Positions 42,754 through 56,470 of a stretch of DNA of 64,000 nucleotides are shown here, piece after piece (position 1 is the stretch's first letter; every line of letters begins with the position of its first letter). A program made the translations under genes and the position numbers. Under the pieces are notes generated by a model, which saw only the letters and a program-made list of their open reading frames with translations, did no database searches and was not told where the DNA came from. The stretch is from Streptomyces rimosus (GTDB lineage: Bacteria > Actinomycetota > Actinomycetes > Streptomycetales > Streptomycetaceae), in the NCBI RefSeq assembly GCF_008704655.1, contig NZ_CP023688.1:4588001-4652000 (forward strand), in the 5' to 3' direction.

Positions 42754-44679
42754 GTGGCTGACGTACCTGCCGATCTTGCCGCAGTGTGGCCACGTGTACT
42801 TGATCATCTGCTGCGGGCGGAGAGCGACAGCCTCAAGCCGAAGGACCAGGACTGGCTGAAGCGGACCCAGCCGTTGGCGCTGGTGGCCGACACGGCCCTG
42901 CTGGCGGTGCCCAACGAGTTCGCCAAGGGCGTGCTGGAGGGCCGGCTCGCGCCGCTCATCGGTGAGGCGCTGAGCCACCAGTGCGGCCGCCCGATCCGGA
43001 TCGCGATCACCGTCGACGACTCCGCCGAGGAACCGCAGCCCCAGCAGCCGATGCCCTCGGCCCCGCCGTCGTCCCCCGGACAGCAGCAGCGCCACCAGCC
43101 TCAGCAGCAGCACGACGCGTACGGCGGCTACGACAGCCGGCAGAGCGACGGCTACGACAACCGCCAGGGTTACGGGCACCAGGACGACGACCTGCCGCAC
43201 GTACGTCCCGCGTATCCGGAATACCAGCAGCAGCACCAGCAGCCCCGGCACGATCCCGGCGCCTGGCCGCAGCAGCACTCCGGGATGGACGGCCAGGGCG
43301 GCCCCGGCCCTCGTGAGGACTACGGGTGGCAGCAGCAGCGCCTCGGTGGCTTCCCCGAGCGCGACCCTTACGCCACGCCGCCCCCCTCACACGTACAGCA
43401 GCAGCACTCCCAGCGGTCACAGGGTGACTACCGTTCGTCGGCGCCCGAGCACGGCGGCGCGCCGCAGCACCAGCACCCCGAGAGCCACTCCCCGTACGAC
43501 CAGCAGCCGCCGCAGCGTCGTGACCTGGCCGAGCACCAGCCGCCGGCGCACATCCAGAACCCCGGACCGGGCGGGATGACGGCGCCCAGCGGCGCCCCCG
43601 GCCCGCTCGCCGCGCAGCCCGCGCCCGCGACCGGCCCCGGCGAGCCGACCGCGCGTCTGAACCCGAAGTACCTCTTCGACACCTTCGTCATCGGCGCTTC
43701 GAACCGCTTCGCGCACGCCGCCGCCGTGGCCGTGGCCGAGGCGCCGGCCAAGGCGTACAACCCGCTGTTCATCTACGGCGAGTCCGGCCTCGGCAAGACG
43801 CACCTGCTGCACGCGATCGGGCACTACGCGCGCAGCCTCTACCCGGGCACCCGGGTGCGGTACGTCAGCTCGGAGGAGTTCACCAACGAGTTCATCAACT
43901 CCATCCGCGACGGCAAGGCGGACGCGTTCCGCAAGCGCTACCGCGACATGGACATCCTGCTCGTCGACGACATCCAGTTCCTGGCCAGCAAGGAGTCGAC
44001 GCAGGAGGAGTTCTTCCACACGTTCAACACGCTGCACAACGCGAACAAGCAGATCGTGCTGTCCTCGGACCGGCCGCCCAAGCAGCTGGTGACCCTGGAG
44101 GACCGGCTGCGCAACCGCTTCGAGTGGGGCCTGATCACCGACGTCCAGCCGCCCGAGCTGGAGACCCGGATCGCGATTCTGCGCAAGAAGGCCGTGCAGG
44201 AGCAGCTCAACGCGCCGCCTGAGGTACTGGAGTTCATCGCCTCGCGGATCTCGCGCAACATCCGCGAGCTGGAGGGGGCGCTGATCCGCGTCACCGCCTT
44301 CGCCTCCCTCAACCGCCAGCCGGTGGACCTGGGCCTGACGGAGATCGTCCTGAAGGACCTGATCCCCGGGGGCGAGGACGCGGCGCCCGAGATCACCGCG
44401 ACCGCCATCATGGCCGCGACCGCCGACTACTTCGGGCTGACCGTGGACGATCTGTGCGGATCCTCGCGCAGCCGCGTCCTGGTGACGGCCCGGCAGATCG
44501 CGATGTACCTGTGCCGTGAGCTGACGGACCTGTCGCTGCCGAAGATCGGCGCGCAGTTCGGCGGACGCGACCACACGACGGTGATGCACGCCGACCGCAA
44601 GATCCGGGCCCTGATGGCCGAACGGCGCTCCATCTACAACCAGGTGACGGAGCTGACCAACCGCATCAAGAACGGCTGA
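42754..44679 (+). CDS. dnaA: Chromosomal replication initiator DnaA
   Basis: Binds DnaA boxes and opens oriC, 641 residues. Domain I (about 1-90) is followed by a very long Gln/His/Pro-rich domain II (about 90-300), a hallmark of Streptomyces DnaA. Domain III has Walker A GESGLGKT (342-349) and Walker B LLVDDIQF (402-409). Domain IV carries the box-recognition motif [12 protein letters not shown] near 603-614. GTG start with a GAGAGAG region upstream. Followed by a strong terminator, then oriC. Confidence 0.98.
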   Translation: MADVPADLAAVWPRVLDHLLRAESDSLKPKDQDWLKRTQPLALVADTALLAVPNEFAKGVLEGRLAPLIGEALSHQCGRPIRIAITVDDSAEEPQPQQPMPSAPPSSPGQQQRHQPQQQHDAYGGYDSRQSDGYDNRQGYGHQDDDLPHVRPAYPEYQQQHQQPRHDPGAWPQQHSGMDGQGGPGPREDYGWQQQRLGGFPERDPYATPPPSHVQQQHSQRSQGDYRSSAPEHGGAPQHQHPESHSPYDQQPPQRRDLAEHQPPAHIQNPGPGGMTAPSGAPGPLAAQPAPATGPGEPTARLNPKYLFDTFVIGASNRFAHAAAVAVAEAPAKAYNPLFIYGESGLGKTHLLHAIGHYARSLYPGTRVRYVSSEEFTNEFINSIRDGKADAFRKRYRDMDILLVDDIQFLASKESTQEEFFHTFNTLHNANKQIVLSSDRPPKQLVTLEDRLRNRFEWGLITDVQPPELETRIAILRKKAVQEQLNAPPEVLEFIASRISRNIRELEGALIRVTAFASLNRQPVDLGLTEIVLKDLIPGGEDAAPEITATAIMAATADYFGLTVDDLCGSSRSRVLVTARQIAMYLCRELTDLSLPKIGAQFGGRDHTTVMHADRKIRALMAERRSIYNQVTELTNRIKNG

Positions 44680-44711
44680 CGCGGCCCCGACAAGGGGCTG
44701 CCGGAGCTTCG

Positions 44712-44748
44712 AGGGCGCCCCGGGACGTACGCACTCCCGGGGCGCCCT
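44712..44748 (+). terminator. dnaA terminator
   Basis: Perfect 14-bp stem (AGGGCGCCCCGGGA at 44712-44725 with 44735-44748) followed by TT, 33 bp after the dnaA stop. Confidence 0.85.
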
Positions 44749-44937
44749 TTCGTCGTTCATACGGCGGGCCGCTCACCTGTGGGTGCGGGGAGCCAACGCC
44801 GTACGGAGGGGTTCTCGCCGTAGGAGGAGCACAGAGGCCGCCCACAGCCGCCGTACGACCGCCCCGAAGCCCCCCAAAACCGCGCCCACGCGGCTGCTCC
44901 GACCACGCCGCGCCCCCGCTCACCACCATCCCAACCC

Positions 44938-45546
44938 TGTGGAAGGCCCCGCCTCTGTTCGATTCCGTGTCAGGTCACGGCTGTGCTCCACAGATTGGCC
45001 AAGAATCTTCCGTCCACACGCTGGGGACTGCGAAGTTATCCCTGTGAAGTCCACAGGCGGGCTGGTCGCGGAAGTATCTGCCCAGGTCAGGGCCGTGTGG
45101 ATTTGTGGCTAACACTCATCCACAGGGTGTGGACAGAAGATCGCTCCACAGCGGGCGGGTCGCGTTGTCCACGGGCCGCCCACAGGCGCGCCGCCCTTGT
45201 CCCCAAGTTCTCCACACCCCTGTCCACTGTTCGGCAAGGTGACACCCGGGCTCACCGGGGCGAGTGAAAGGCATCACACCAAGGTGCCGGATTGGGCTGT
45301 GGGGAACCTGGGTAAAGCTGGGGACAGGGCTGGGGAGAAGTAGGGGTCCCCTGTGCATCGGGTGTGCATGAAGGACGCCGGTCCACAGATGAGGCCGGTT
45401 GTCCACGGCTGCCGCCCACAGGGCCGGTGGACAAAGAAACCGCGTTGACCTGCACAGATTCAGTTGTCCACGGTTTCCACAGGCCCTACTACTACGACCA
45501 CAGATAGCTACCGGTGAACTCGTTTCGAATCGGGTGCTGTGCACAA
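44938..45546. other. oriC: Chromosomal origin of replication oriC
   Basis: Non-coding interval between dnaA and dnaN, total 1,017 bp, with about 19 DnaA-box-like 9-mers in both orientations. The best are TTGTCCACG at 45165, 45399 and 45464; TGTGGACAG at 45128; TCATCCACA at 45116; TTCTCCACA at 45208; GGTGGACAA at 45426; and TGTGCACAA at 45538. A spacer at about 45229-45297 without boxes divides them into two groups. No strongly AT-rich unwinding element is obvious. This matches the described Streptomyces origin. No perfect TTGTCCACA occurs inside; perfect boxes are found instead at other loci. Confidence 0.93.
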
Positions 45547-45696
45547 CTTGGGGATCGGTCGTCCGACGCGTCTCGACCCGACTTGACCCCGAGCAGCAAC
45601 GGCTGTCGGTGACGTACGTCAGACTGGTCTCCGGCGACCCAGCCGACGAAGAAGGCCAGCAGGGCGTAAGCCAGCAACAGCAGGAGGCGGTTTCCG

Positions 45697-46827
45697 GTGA
45701 AGATCCGGGTGGAGCGCGATGTACTCGCGGAGGCAGTGGCCTGGGCGGCCAAGAGCCTCCCGGCCCGTCCGCCGGTGCCCGTCCTCGCGGGCCTGCTGCT
45801 GAAGGCGGAGGAGGGCAGCCTGAGCCTCTCCGGCTTCGACTACGAGGTCTCCGCGCGCGTGTCCGTGGAAGCGGAGACGGAGGAAGAGGGGACCGTCCTG
45901 GTCTCCGGCCGCCTGCTGGCCGACATCTGCCGCGCCCTCCCCAACCGCCCGGTGGAGATTTCCACCGACGGTGTACGGGTCACCGTCGTCTGCGGCTCCT
46001 CGCGCTTCACCCTCCACACGCTTCCTGTGGAGGAGTACCCGGCCCTGCCGCAGATGCCGACCGCCACCGGCACCGTGCCCGGTGAGGTCTTCGCCGCTGC
46101 CGCCGCCCAGGTCGCCATCGCCGCCGGCCGTGACGACACCCTCCCGGTGCTCACCGGTGTGCGCATCGAGATCGAGGGCGACACCGTCACCCTGGCCTCC
46201 ACCGACCGCTACCGCTTCGCCGTGCGCGAGTTCCTGTGGAAGCCGGAGAGCCCGGACGCCTCCGCGGTGGCGCTGGTGCCTGCCAAGACGCTGCTGGACA
46301 CCGCCAAGTCCCTCAGCAGCGGCGACAGCGTCACCCTGGCGCTGTCCGGCTCGGGCGCCGGTGAGGGCCTGATCGGTTTCGAGGGGGCGGGCCGCCGTAC
46401 GACCACGCGGCTGCTGGAGGGCGACCTCCCCAAGTACCGCACGCTCTTCCCCACCGAGTTCAACTCGGTCGCCGTGATCGAGACCGCCCCGTTCGTCGAG
46501 GCCGTCAAGCGTGTGGCGCTGGTCGCCGAGCGGAACACCCCGGTGCGCCTGAGCTTCGAGCAGGGTGTGCTGGTCCTGGAGGCCGGCTCCAGCGACGACG
46601 CACAGGCTGTGGAGCGGGTGGACGCGGACCTGGAGGGCGACGACATCTCCATCGCCTTCAACCCGGGCTTCCTCCTGGAGGGCCTGTCGGCGATCGACTC
46701 CCCGGTGGCCCAGCTGTCCTTCACGACCTCCACGAAGCCGGCGCTCCTGAGCGGCCGCCCGGCCAAGGACGCCGAGGCGGACGACGCGTACAAGTACCTG
46801 ATCATGCCGGTGCGCCTGTCCGGCTGA
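45697..46827 (+). CDS. dnaN: DNA polymerase III sliding clamp (beta subunit)
   Basis: Ring-shaped processivity clamp, 376 residues. Three clamp domains are visible; it begins MKIRVERDVLAEAVAWAAKSL and ends with the conserved KYLIMPVRL. GTG start 45697 with CAGGAGGCGG upstream. Lies directly downstream of oriC, with gnd and recF following. Confidence 0.97.
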   Translation: MKIRVERDVLAEAVAWAAKSLPARPPVPVLAGLLLKAEEGSLSLSGFDYEVSARVSVEAETEEEGTVLVSGRLLADICRALPNRPVEISTDGVRVTVVCGSSRFTLHTLPVEEYPALPQMPTATGTVPGEVFAAAAAQVAIAAGRDDTLPVLTGVRIEIEGDTVTLASTDRYRFAVREFLWKPESPDASAVALVPAKTLLDTAKSLSSGDSVTLALSGSGAGEGLIGFEGAGRRTTTRLLEGDLPKYRTLFPTEFNSVAVIETAPFVEAVKRVALVAERNTPVRLSFEQGVLVLEAGSSDDAQAVERVDADLEGDDISIAFNPGFLLEGLSAIDSPVAQLSFTTSTKPALLSGRPAKDAEADDAYKYLIMPVRLSG

Positions 46828-47296
46828 TCCCCACAGGCTGTGGACGGCTGCCCGCGGTTTCCGCCGCCGGCAGCCTGCCGGAAGCCACCCGCCCCTGGCG
46901 CGCGCCGTCGGCTCGTGTCGGGGGCGGAGCTGTTTGCCGTAGGTACCGGGCCGGTGCGTGGGCACTCGTACGGGCGAGCAGGCCGGTACGAGTGGTTACG
47001 GGGCGCGACGGAGCGGCTGGTGCGTCTGTCAGGTCCAGGCACATCAGCCAGGGCCGTGCAGGCACGCCTGAGGCGGTTCTGCCGCGATCAGACGCCGTCG
47101 GCAGCCGGCTCCCGCGTCGCCCCGTAAACCGGGGAGAACGCGGTCAGCAACGAAAACCCGCACGTCCCGGGCCCGGTGCGGGTCACCCGCCGCCGGTTGT
47201 CCACAGCTGTGGGGGCCGCGCCGCCGCGTCGTGGCTTCGCGCGTAAACTCGACGGGTAGGTCGGGGATGTGCCGTAACGCAACGTAAGGGGTACTG
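46828..47296. other. dnaN-gnd intergenic region
   Basis: Non-coding 469 bp. Immediately after the dnaN stop is CCACAGGCTGTGG (46831-46843), a palindrome of two DnaA-box cores. A perfect DnaA box lies nearer gnd. Frames in this gap have no protein-like features. Confidence 0.55.
47197..47212. promoter_or_regulatory. Perfect DnaA box upstream of gnd
   Basis: TTGTCCACA at 47197-47205, overlapping the 12-bp palindrome CCACAGCTGTGG (47201-47212), about 85 bp before gnd. Confidence 0.55.
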
Positions 47297-48178
47297 ATGG
47301 AGCTCGGTCTCGTCGGTCTCGGCAAGATGGGCGGCAACATGCGCGAGCGCATCCGCCGCGCAGGCCACACCGTCATCGGATACGACCGCAATCCGGACCT
47401 GGCTGACGTCCACAGCCTCAAGGAGCTGGTGGACGGTCTCAAGGGGCCGCGTGTGGTGTGGGTCATGGTGCCCGCCGGCGCCGCCACCCAGTCCACCATC
47501 GACGAGCTGGGCGAGCTGCTGTCCCCCGGCGACGTGGTGGTCGACGGCGGCAACTCCCGCTGGACCGACGACGAGAAGCACGCCGAGGAGCTGCGCGCCA
47601 AGGGCATCGGCTTCGTCGACTGCGGCGTCTCGGGCGGCGTCTGGGGCCTGGAGAACGGCTACGCGCTGATGTACGGCGGCTCCTCGGAGGACGTCGCCAA
47701 GGTGCAGCCGATCTTCGACGCGCTCAAGCCGGAGGGCGAGTACGGCTCGGTGCACGCCGGGAAGGTCGGCGCCGGCCACTTCGCGAAGATGGTCCACAAC
47801 GGCATCGAGTACGCCATGATGCAGGCCTATGCCGAGGGCTGGGAGCTGCTGGAGGCGGTCGACTCGGTCACCGACGTGCGCGAGGTCTTCCGTTCCTGGC
47901 AGCAGGGCACGGTCATCCGTTCCTGGCTGCTGGACCTGGCGGTCAACGCGCTGGACGACGACGAGCACCTGGAGAAGCTGCGGGGCTACGCCGCCGACTC
48001 CGGCGAGGGCCGCTGGACCGTCGAGGCCGCGATCGACAACGCCGTACCGCTGCCCGCGATCACGGCGTCGCTCTTCGCGCGCTTCGCCTCGCGCCAGGAG
48101 GACTCGCCGCAGATGAAGATGATCGCGGCGCTGCGGAACCAGTTCGGCGGCCACGCGGTCGAAAACGTGAAGAAGTAA
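47297..48178 (+). CDS. gnd: 6-Phosphogluconate dehydrogenase (decarboxylating), short form
   Basis: Pentose-phosphate enzyme converting 6-phosphogluconate to ribulose 5-phosphate, 293 residues. The dinucleotide motif is [12 protein letters not shown], and signatures include [30 protein letters not shown] and [21 protein letters not shown]. The short length and lack of the C-terminal tail fit the GntZ/YqeC-like NAD-preferring group. Conserved between dnaN and recF in Streptomyces. Confidence 0.95.
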   Translation: MELGLVGLGKMGGNMRERIRRAGHTVIGYDRNPDLADVHSLKELVDGLKGPRVVWVMVPAGAATQSTIDELGELLSPGDVVVDGGNSRWTDDEKHAEELRAKGIGFVDCGVSGGVWGLENGYALMYGGSSEDVAKVQPIFDALKPEGEYGSVHAGKVGAGHFAKMVHNGIEYAMMQAYAEGWELLEAVDSVTDVREVFRSWQQGTVIRSWLLDLAVNALDDDEHLEKLRGYAADSGEGRWTVEAAIDNAVPLPAITASLFARFASRQEDSPQMKMIAALRNQFGGHAVENVKK

Positions 48179-48233
48179 GCAAGCAAACAGTCCGGTAGAG
48201 AAGTCCGGTAGCCGGGGGAGGTCGGCGCGCCAC

Positions 48234-49370
48234 ATGCATGTATCGCATCTCTCGCTGGCCGACTTCCGCTCGTACGCCCGGGTCGAGGTCCCGCTCGACC
48301 CGGGCGTCACCGCGTTCGTGGGCCCCAACGGGCAGGGGAAGACCAACCTCGTCGAGGCGGTGGGCTATCTGGCCACCCTCGGCAGCCACCGGGTCTCCTC
48401 GGACGCCCCGCTGGTGCGGATGGGCGCCGAGCGGGCCATCGTGCGGGCCGCGGTCGTCCAGGGCGAGCGGCAGCAGCTGGTGGAGCTGGAGCTGAACCCC
48501 GGCAAGGCCAACCGGGCCCGTATCAATAGATCGTCGCAGGTCAGACCGCGTGACGTGCTGGGGATCGTGCGGACGGTGCTGTTCGCGCCGGAGGACCTGG
48601 CGCTGGTCAAGGGCGATCCGGGGGAGCGCCGCCGCTTCCTGGACGAGCTGATCACCGCCCGGTCGCCGCGGATGGCGGGCGTGCGCTCGGACTACGACCG
48701 GGTGCTCAAGCAGCGCAACACGCTTTTGAAGAGTGCGGCGCTGGCACGTCGGCACGGCGGCCGTCAGATGGATCTGTCGACCTTGGACGTATGGGATCAG
48801 CATCTGGCGCGGGTCGGCGCGGAGCTGCTCGCCCAGCGACTGGATCTGATCGCCACGCTCCAGCCGCTGGCCGACAAGTCGTATGAGCAACTGGCGCCGG
48901 GCGGCGGCCCGCTGTCGATGGAGTACCGCGGCTCGGCGGGCGAGGGCCTGGGCGGTGTCTCGACGCGTGAGGAGCTGTACGGGCTGCTGATCGAGGCGCT
49001 CGGCGCGGCCCGTAAGAACGAGATCGAGCGCGGGGTGACCCTGGTCGGTCCGCACCGCGACGACCTGCTGCTCAAGCTGGGCCAGCTGCCCGCCAAGGGG
49101 TACGCGAGCCACGGCGAGTCCTGGTCGTACGCGCTCGCGCTGCGCCTGGCCTCGTACGACCTGCTGCGCGGTGAGGGCAACGAGCCGGTGCTGGTGCTCG
49201 ACGACGTGTTCGCGGAGCTGGACAGCCGGCGGCGGGAGCGGCTGGCGGAGCTGGTGGCGCCCGGCGAGCAGGTGCTGGTGACCGCGGCGGTGGACGACGA
49301 TGTGCCGGGCGTGCTGTCCGGGGCCCGGTTCGCGGTGTCGGAGGGCGTGGCGGAGAAGGTCACGCCGTGA
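48234..49370 (+). CDS. recF: DNA replication and repair protein RecF
   Basis: SMC-like ATPase that helps load RecA at gaps, 378 residues. It begins [19 protein letters not shown]; Walker A is GPNGQGKTN near residue 30, the signature region is [18 protein letters not shown] and Walker B is [13 protein letters not shown]. Ends 19 bp before the DciA gene, so probably co-transcribed. Confidence 0.96.
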   Translation: MHVSHLSLADFRSYARVEVPLDPGVTAFVGPNGQGKTNLVEAVGYLATLGSHRVSSDAPLVRMGAERAIVRAAVVQGERQQLVELELNPGKANRARINRSSQVRPRDVLGIVRTVLFAPEDLALVKGDPGERRRFLDELITARSPRMAGVRSDYDRVLKQRNTLLKSAALARRHGGRQMDLSTLDVWDQHLARVGAELLAQRLDLIATLQPLADKSYEQLAPGGGPLSMEYRGSAGEGLGGVSTREELYGLLIEALGAARKNEIERGVTLVGPHRDDLLLKLGQLPAKGYASHGESWSYALALRLASYDLLRGEGNEPVLVLDDVFAELDSRRRERLAELVAPGEQVLVTAAVDDDVPGVLSGARFAVSEGVAEKVTP

Positions 49371-49389
49371 GCGGACGACGGAGTCGGTG

Positions 49390-49965
49390 ATGAGCGGCGA
49401 GCATCCGGACCGTCCCTCCGAGGAGCCCTCGGAGCGGCCGCCCGGCGCCGACCAGCCCAAGCCCCCGGAGCTGTCCGGGATCGATCTGGCCCGACAGGCG
49501 CTGGTCGCCGCCAAGGAGCAGGCGCGGGCGCGGGGCGCCGCCGCGCAGCAGAAGAAGCAGGCGCGCCGCGGCGGCCTGCGGTCCGGCGCGCGCGCCGACG
49601 GGCGCGATCCGCTGCCGCTGAGTGCGGCGATCAACCGGCTCATCACGGAGCGCGGCTGGGAGACCCCGGCCGCGGTGGGCGGCGTCATGGGGCGCTGGCC
49701 GCAGCTGGTCGGCCCGGAGGTGGCGCAGCACTGCGAGCCGCAGCGGTACGACGAGGAGGCGCGCGTGCTGACCGTGCAGTGCGACTCGACGGTGTGGGCG
49801 ACGCAGCTGCGGCTGCTGGCGCCGCAACTGGTGGCCCGGCTGAACCAGGATCTGGGCCAGGGCACGGTGAAGATGATCAAGGTGTTCGGGCCGGGCGGAC
49901 CGGCGCGGCGGTACGGGCCGCTGCGGGCGCCCGGGAGCAAGGGTCCGGGTGACACGTACGGCTGA
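49390..49965 (+). CDS. dciA: DciA-type helicase-loading protein (DUF721)
   Basis: Protein of 191 residues from the ATG at 49390. The disordered N-terminal half (Pro/Ala/Arg-rich) leads to a C-terminal DUF721 domain with WPQLVGPEVAQHCEPQRYD and LTVQCDSTVWATQLRLLAPQL. DUF721 proteins (DciA) are the ancestral partners that load DnaB in bacteria without DnaC/DnaI, so this is probably the loader for the DnaB encoded at 5.9 kb. It lies between recF and gyrB. Confidence 0.88.
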   Translation: MSGEHPDRPSEEPSERPPGADQPKPPELSGIDLARQALVAAKEQARARGAAAQQKKQARRGGLRSGARADGRDPLPLSAAINRLITERGWETPAAVGGVMGRWPQLVGPEVAQHCEPQRYDEEARVLTVQCDSTVWATQLRLLAPQLVARLNQDLGQGTVKMIKVFGPGGPARRYGPLRAPGSKGPGDTYG

Positions 49966-50161
49966 GGTGTACGGGTGGGGCGGGTGAGACTCCGCTCACC
50001 GTAGCCGGAGGTTGACAGCCCGAAGCGCTGAACGCCCTCTAGAGCGTCCTGGGGGCCCGTCGCAGATATGGGGAGTCGGCCAACGGCACTTCAGGGCGGC
50101 ACATGACGACTCAGGCGCCCGCAAACCCCCACTAGTGTCGGCGCTACCGGTAGACTGGTAG

Positions 50162-52282
<2,121 letters not shown>

Positions 52283-52353
52283 GCCCTGTCGGCCCTCCCC
52301 CGCCCGCCGGCGGGGACCGCAGCAGCCGCAGCTCGAAAGGATTTTGAACAGCA

Positions 52354-54978
<2,625 letters not shown>

Positions 54979-54993
54979 CGCGAGGAGTAGGTC

Positions 54994-55707
54994 GTGAGTG
55001 GAGCCACGGGCGCTGCGGCGGGTGGGTCGGGGAAAAAGAAGAATTCCCGGCCGGGACCCGCGACCGTGACGGAGGACAGCGCCCGTGGCTCCGCCACGTC
55101 CGGCGGCTCCTCGTCCGAGGACTCCTACCAGGGGGGAACCGTGACCGATACGCGTCAGCCGTATCCGCAGAAGCCGGGGTCCCAGCCGCAGCCGCCCGCA
55201 CAGGGGCAGGCGCCCGGGTCCCAGGGCGGTGGACAGCCGTACCAGCCGCCCCAGGCGTACCGCTCGGGTGCGGGGCAGGGCGCGGGGGCGCAGCAGGGGG
55301 TGCGCGTGCCGCGTACGGGCGCGCGTACGACCCCGCGTACGCGCAAGGCACGGCTGCGGGTCGCCAGGGCCGATCCGTGGTCGGTGATGAAGGTCAGCTT
55401 CCTGCTGTCCATCGCACTCGGCATCTGCACGATCGTGGCGGTAGCGGTGCTGTGGATGGTGATGGACGCGATGGGGGTGTTCACCACCGTCGGCGGCACG
55501 ATCAGCGAGGCGACGGGTTCGGGCGACGGCGGCGGCTTCGACCTCCAGACGTTCCTGTCGCTGCCGCGGGTGCTGCTGTTCACGTCGGTGATCGCGGTGA
55601 TCGACGTCGTGCTCGCCACGGCGCTGGCCACGCTCGGGGCCTTCATCTACAACATCTCGGCCGGGTTCGTGGGCGGCGTGGAGCTGACCCTCGCCGAGGA
55701 CGAGTGA
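54994..55707 (+). CDS. DUF3566 membrane protein
   Basis: Conserved actinobacterial protein of 237 residues, always near gyrA. A disordered Gln/Pro/Gly-rich N-terminal half (1-115) precedes the DUF3566 domain, with ADPWSVMKVSFLLSIALGICT then two transmembrane helices (about 132-155 and 195-220). Function unknown; the position after gyrBA suggests co-transcription with gyrase. GTG start. Confidence 0.85.
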   Translation: MSGATGAAAGGSGKKKNSRPGPATVTEDSARGSATSGGSSSEDSYQGGTVTDTRQPYPQKPGSQPQPPAQGQAPGSQGGGQPYQPPQAYRSGAGQGAGAQQGVRVPRTGARTTPRTRKARLRVARADPWSVMKVSFLLSIALGICTIVAVAVLWMVMDAMGVFTTVGGTISEATGSGDGGGFDLQTFLSLPRVLLFTSVIAVIDVVLATALATLGAFIYNISAGFVGGVELTLAEDE

Positions 55708-55720
55708 CGGCCGCGGATGT

Positions 55721-55753
55721 CCCGGAGGGGGCCGTGCCGCGGCCCCGTCCGGG
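55721..55753 (+). terminator. Hairpin after the DUF3566 gene
   Basis: CCCGGA (55721-55726) pairs with TCCGGG (55748-55753), with an inner GGGGCC/GGCCCC stem. It closes the gyrBA-DUF3566 transcription unit. Confidence 0.55.
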
Positions 55754-55824
55754 GGCGCCCCCCGGGCTCCGGGGACACGATTTTGGGAACGCCTCTGAAG
55801 TGCGCTAATCTTTCGGTGCAGCGC

Positions 55825-55898
55825 GGGGCTATAGCTCAGACGGTTAGAGCGCTTCCCTGATAAGGAAGAGGCCACAGGTTCAAGTCCTGTTAGCCCCA
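55825..55898 (+). tRNA. tRNA-Ile (anticodon GAT)
   Basis: Full cloverleaf: acceptor GGGGCTA/TAGCCCC, D-loop AGCTCAGACGG, anticodon stem CTTCC/GGAAG with GAT at 55859-55861, and T-loop GTTCAAGTC. CCA is encoded at 55899-55901. Confidence 0.97.
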
Positions 55899-55906
55899 CC
55901 AGCGCG

Positions 55907-55938
55907 AAGAGGTCCCACCGGAGACGGTGGGGCCTCTT
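55907..55938 (+). terminator. Terminator after tRNA-Ile
   Basis: A 14-bp stem with one G-T pair (AAGAGGTCCCACCG at 55907-55920 with 55925-55938), loop GAGA, followed by TTC. Confidence 0.8.
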
Positions 55939-56131
55939 TCGCGTTCGGGCGTGGATGCGGCTCGGAGCGCTCCGGAACGTTTCGTTCCGGTTGGTGGTGG
56001 CGTGGCGCCTCCCGGGGGCGGCCGGCTGGTCGCCGCGCACCGGTCCGGCCCTAGGTCACCGAACGGTATCGACCGGTGTGTATCATCGGCCCCCAGAGGT
56101 CCCCTACGTCAACGAAAGACGAGGTCGCGCG

Positions 56132-56266
56132 GTGAAGAAGCTTCTCCTGGTCGCACTGGCCGCCATCGGCGGGCTCCTCGTGTACCGCCAGATCCAGGCG
56201 GATCGCGCCGAGCAGGATCTGTGGACGGAGGCGACCGACTCCGTGCCCGCAGGTTCGGGTGTGTGA
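56132..56266 (+). CDS. DLW-39-family small protein
   Basis: Peptide of 44 residues from the GTG at 56132: one transmembrane or signal helix (KKLLLVALAAIGGLLVYR) then RAEQDLWTEATDSV, containing the Asp-Leu-Trp that names the DLW-39 family. Function unknown. It is conserved between tRNA-Ile and gyrA-linked genes in Streptomyces. A hairpin follows. Confidence 0.8.
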   Translation: MKKLLLVALAAIGGLLVYRQIQADRAEQDLWTEATDSVPAGSGV

Positions 56267-56295
56267 GACGCAGCAGTTCGTCATCCAACGTACGT

Positions 56296-56326
56296 ACCCC
56301 GGCCACCGCGCGACGGTGACCGGGGT
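56296..56326 (+). terminator. Terminator after the DLW-39 gene
   Basis: A 13-bp stem with one mismatch (ACCCCGGCCACCG at 56296-56308 with 56314-56326). Confidence 0.7.
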
Positions 56327-56470
56327 CTCGTGCGTCCGGGGGCGGGACGGCGCGCGGCGGGGGGCATGCGGTGCGGGGAGCGCCGCAGGTCACGCGGGGC
56401 GCGGCCGTGCCGACGGGTTTGCCATAGCACATAAGTAGCTTGCATAAGCAAATGTGGTGAGGGGTGGCTC

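Noticed and set aside
46840..47127. Possible gene between dnaN and gnd
   Set aside because: Low-complexity Arg/Pro/Gly frame, no family features; the region carries regulatory-type palindromes.
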